From: Verrucomicrobiota bacterium
GTDB taxonomy: Bacteria; Verrucomicrobiota; Verrucomicrobiia; Chthoniobacterales; JAFAMB01
Assembly (NCBI GenBank): GCA_019239825.1
Contig: JAFAZK010000280.1
Span: forward strand, 1 to 64,000
Direction of reading: 5' to 3'
DNA length: 64,000 nucleotides
The notes below the pieces were generated by a model that was not told the DNA's origin, did not search any database, and saw only the letters and a program-made list of their open reading frames with translations. This document shows positions 61,387-64,000 of the stretch, piece by piece; position 1 is the stretch's first letter; each line of letters begins with the position of its first letter. The position numbers and the translations under genes were made by a program.

Positions 61387-63570
61387 CTAGTGGCTTATCA
61401 ATTTCGAGTACGGTCCTCCTGCGTTTTTCATCGATTCATGAGTTCCTCGTTCCGCCACTTTCCCGTATTCCAAGACGATGATTTCGTCGCAGTCCCGGAT
61501 ACTACTCAGCCGATGCGCCACAATTAAACAAGAGCAACCGCGACGCCGCAGATTTTGATCGATCTGTTCCTCGGTGCTCGGATCCAAAGCGCTGGTGGCC
61601 TCGTCCAGGATCAACAAACTCGGCGAGTTGACCAACGAACGCGCAATCTCCAGGCGTTGACGTTGTCCCCCCGAAAAGTTAACCCCACCTTCAGAGACTT
61701 GGCTGGACAGACCGCCTTGACGGGAAGCGACTACATCGGCGATGGCTGCATCCTTGCAGGCTTGTGTGATGTGCAAATCTGGTATCCCGGTGTCCCACAT
61801 GGTAAGGTTGTCTCGAACCGTGCCTTCGAACATAAAAATATCCTGATCGACCATCGCGATCGAATTATGCAAAAGGCGTGGCGGGATTTTGTCTCGAGGG
61901 ACACCGTCCAAGAGTATCTCTCCGCTCCAGGGCTTAAAAAGCCCGGCAACAATCTTGGAAACCGTAGACTTACCACTCCCACTTCCACCAACTAGCGCTA
62001 CCCGATGCCCTGGCCGAATACTGAAGCTGAGGTCCGCAATCAGCGGCGGCGCCAGCGGATTGAAACCGAAGGTCAGATTGCGCACATCGAGCTGACCGCT
62101 GAGCTTAATCGTCGCGTCAAACCGCGGGTCGACTGACTGTTCTTGGAGATACGCCGAGTCTATTTCGTAGCGCAGAACATCATCCAAACGATTCAAATCG
62201 GAACCGGTCTCTTGTAACACGTTACCAAAGGTTACAAAAGAGGTAATCGGCTTGGTAAATCCGTCCATCAGCGACTGGAAAGCAACCAGCAAACCGATAG
62301 TTAGATGCCCGTCCATGACCCGCCAGCCGCCTAACCCGAGGATCGTGGCAGTGATCAGGGCCTTGGTAAACGGCGGAACGGCGGAGAGACTTTGACCATA
62401 AAAATCCATCTCTTGTTCGGCCTGAATGGTCTTGGCTTGATAGCCTCCCCAACGGGCAAAAAACTCGTTCTCGCCGCCTGTCGCTTTGAGAGTTTCGATC
62501 ATCTGCACGCCGTTCATCGAAGTACCCATTAGTTTTCCGCGCTCTTGCAGAAGCCGGAAACTCGCGTCAACTCTCGGGCGTTGAACCAGTTTGACGCCGA
62601 GGAGGTTGAGCATGGCCAAAGAGACGCACGCCAGGGTGAGCCAGACATCGTATTGAAACATTACCAGGGCGAAAAACAGGAGCGCCATCAGGTCAAGAGC
62701 CGTGGTTACCATTTTGTCGGACAGCACCTTGGCCACTTTGTCATTGATCAGCACCCGCGAACCGATCTCACCCGCATAACGCTGGGAGAAAAACTCCATC
62801 GGCAGCCGGATAACATGGGTAAAAAATTTAGCGGATGTGGTTAATGCCAGCTTGGTCTCCAGTCGCAAAAGGAAGTGCCTCTGCAAGGCGACAAGGAAGA
62901 GCATGAAAAGAATCGAGACCCCCATGGTCGAAAGCAGGGGACGCAAAATGTCAGTTTTATCGCCGATGAGAAATTCATCGATAAAAACGCGCGTGAACGA
63001 AGGGTTAACAATGTTGGGGATGATCAGCAGCAGCCCCGTCAACAACGCGTAACTCAACCCGATCTCGAAACCAGAAACCCGCCGGCGCAATGCTGCTGCG
63101 AGACTCGGCTTTTCTCCGCCCGGAGTAAAACTCGGACCTGGCTGAATAGTTAGGACAACGCCGGTGAAAGAAGCCTCGAGCTCTTCGAGCGCAACTCTGC
63201 GCGGTCCAGTCGCAGGATCATTAAGATAAACCTTACCCTCGGCGACCCCTTCATATACCAAAAAATGATTGAAATTCCAATAGAGGATCACCGGCGGCTT
63301 CATCTTCAGCAGAGCCTCTAGCTCGCAGCGGATACCCTGACTCACCATCCCGTACCGGCGGGCCGCTTTGAGTAGATTACTCGCCTTACTACCATCCCGG
63401 CCGACACCGCATTCCAGTCGGAGTTGTTCCAGCGGAATCCAGAGATTGTGATAGCGAAAAATGACGCCCAGGGCGGCTGCTCCGCATTCCACCGCCTCCA
63501 TCTGCAACAAGGTTGGGGTGATCACTCGATCCGGAAGCCGCTCTTCCGCTGGCAGACTGGGTACGCTCAT
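61387..63570 (-). CDS. NHLM-system peptidase-containing ABC transporter
   Basis: 727 residues. Residues 1-140 form a C39 peptidase that cuts leaders after double Gly: nucleophile Cys in LLQMEAVECGAAALG, His in NFNHFLVYEG and Asp in YLNDPATGPR. Six membrane helices follow (about 165-460, ALLTGLLLIIPNIVNPSFTRVFIDEFL onward), then the ATPase: GGSGSGKSTVSKIVAGL, AMVDQDIFMFEGTVRDNL, FSGGQRQRLEIARSLV, LLILDEATSALD and LIVAHRLSSI. It would cleave the DVAGG and TIAGG leaders of the precursors here and export the products. Abuts the HlyD-like gene. Confidence 0.93.
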   Translation of the reverse strand: MSVPSLPAEERLPDRVITPTLLQMEAVECGAAALGVIFRYHNLWIPLEQLRLECGVGRDGSKASNLLKAARRYGMVSQGIRCELEALLKMKPPVILYWNFNHFLVYEGVAEGKVYLNDPATGPRRVALEELEASFTGVVLTIQPGPSFTPGGEKPSLAAALRRRVSGFEIGLSYALLTGLLLIIPNIVNPSFTRVFIDEFLIGDKTDILRPLLSTMGVSILFMLFLVALQRHFLLRLETKLALTTSAKFFTHVIRLPMEFFSQRYAGEIGSRVLINDKVAKVLSDKMVTTALDLMALLFFALVMFQYDVWLTLACVSLAMLNLLGVKLVQRPRVDASFRLLQERGKLMGTSMNGVQMIETLKATGGENEFFARWGGYQAKTIQAEQEMDFYGQSLSAVPPFTKALITATILGLGGWRVMDGHLTIGLLVAFQSLMDGFTKPITSFVTFGNVLQETGSDLNRLDDVLRYEIDSAYLQEQSVDPRFDATIKLSGQLDVRNLTFGFNPLAPPLIADLSFSIRPGHRVALVGGSGSGKSTVSKIVAGLFKPWSGEILLDGVPRDKIPPRLLHNSIAMVDQDIFMFEGTVRDNLTMWDTGIPDLHITQACKDAAIADVVASRQGGLSSQVSEGGVNFSGGQRQRLEIARSLVNSPSLLILDEATSALDPSTEEQIDQNLRRRGCSCLIVAHRLSSIRDCDEIIVLEYGKVAERGTHESMKNAGGPYSKLISH

Positions 63571-64000
63571 TAATTCTTGATTCCCAGGATCTCTTTGATT
63601 TTTGGAATGACGAACTCGACCGGGGGCTTACGCTCAACCACGATGGATGCTTGGGCTAACGTGCCGCTGAAAATACCCGTAGGCGGGCCCTGTGACGAAG
63701 ACCATTTGTAGCCGCTCTTGGTTGTCGGATCAGGATACAGTTCGGCGGTTACTTCAATGGGCGCACCTTTTGACGTGAGGTCCTTAACTAGTTCGTCGTT
63801 TCGCAAAACGACTTTCATCCCGTCCGGCGTACTTGGAAAATAGGAGACACTCGAAACCTTTCCCAGGATGAAACCGTACTCCTCCGCTTTCACCGTCGAA
63901 GGCGAAATCTGGATCTCCTGACCCGTTATTACCTTTTTGCCTTGTCCGGCCGGCACGTAGATCACCGCCTCCATCTTGGCGTCTTCCGCCTCCACCGTAA
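63570..64000 (-). CDS. NHLM-system HlyD-like secretion protein, N-terminus outside
   Basis: Periplasmic adaptor linking the ABC exporter to an outer-membrane channel. Only the C-terminal part (about 143 residues) is in the window and it is open to the right edge. AVIYVPAGQGKKVITGQEIQISPSTVKAEEYGFILGKVSSVS and the stretch DPTTKSGYKWSSSQGPP are typical of the NHLM HlyD group; it ends VIPKIKEILGIKN. Its stop overlaps the first base of the peptidase-ABC gene, so the genes are one unit. Confidence 0.88.
   Translation of the reverse strand, partial: TVEAEDAKMEAVIYVPAGQGKKVITGQEIQISPSTVKAEEYGFILGKVSSVSYFPSTPDGMKVVLRNDELVKDLTSKGAPIEVTAELYPDPTTKSGYKWSSSQGPPTGIFSGTLAQASIVVERKPPVEFVIPKIKEILGIKN

Overview
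The window reads as a chromosomal segment of a soil-type Verrucomicrobiota bacterium, an inference from the gene mix (McsA/McsB/ClpC, CdaA-GlmM, HemQ, an NHLM secretion system) and from the dense intergenic repeats, including the GCTCCGTAGGAGC type I associate with that phylum. No rRNA, tRNA, CRISPR array, transposase or phage genes were found. Genes are tightly packed, mostly on the minus strand, but the gaps between operons are unusually full of long palindromic repeats.

Layout. 1-9.2 kb: a secreted S1/P1 nuclease (runs off the left edge), a frameshifted four-helix-bundle gene, a membrane glycosyltransferase, an aldo/keto reductase, an orphan response regulator, a DUF1537 kinase, larE and hemQ. 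9.9-11.7 kb (plus strand): ferredoxin, a DUF721 protein and a HAD phosphatase-dihydroneopterin aldolase fusion. 11.7-16 kb: bioD, then folP-cdaA-(tiny CdaR-like anchor)-glmM. 16.3-20.4 kb: mcsA-mcsB-clpC protein-arginine-phosphorylation/protease operon without ctsR. 20.4-31.2 kb: ilvE, trmL-ABC ATPase, rplU-rpmA, ispA-nadE-nucleotidyltransferase, an Lrp regulator with an aminotransferase, phosphofructokinase and a PBP-like serine hydrolase. 31.5-42.6 kb: DUF309, two overlapping CNNM/CBS genes, a CysJ-like reductase, a Pro/Ser-rich membrane protein, an A-type Fe-S carrier, mutL, a three-gene membrane-stress-like operon, infA and a CBM9-like protein. 42.6-52.4 kb: carA, a second diadenylate-cyclase-type protein overlapping a YcaQ-type DNA glycosylase, transaldolase, larC, two DUF3060 genes and a GNAT.

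The most distinctive region is 52.7-64.0 kb (minus strand): an NHLM secretion system (HlyD-like protein, peptidase-ABC transporter, CNB-ABC transporter), a sigma-54 activator with no sensor domain, a Cys-free NHLP-type precursor, three almost identical 44-residue double-glycine precursors missed by ordinary ORF cut-offs, and a type II lanthipeptide synthetase whose cyclase has the CCG zinc motif. A sigma-54 promoter and a symmetric upstream site sit between the activator and the precursors, so the cluster appears to carry its own switch.

Intergenic DNA holds at least four repeat families: (A) about 250-450-bp structured palindromes built on GGGGAGCCGC/GCGGCTCCCC; (B) palindromes bounded by GGTAGGGCGAGGCT; (C) GCTCCGTAGGAGC clusters; (D) palindromes whose arms are short words repeated several times (GGAGTTCA, GTAATCA, GCAGTAA, GTCCTCG and others). 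Some have entered genes or start regions.
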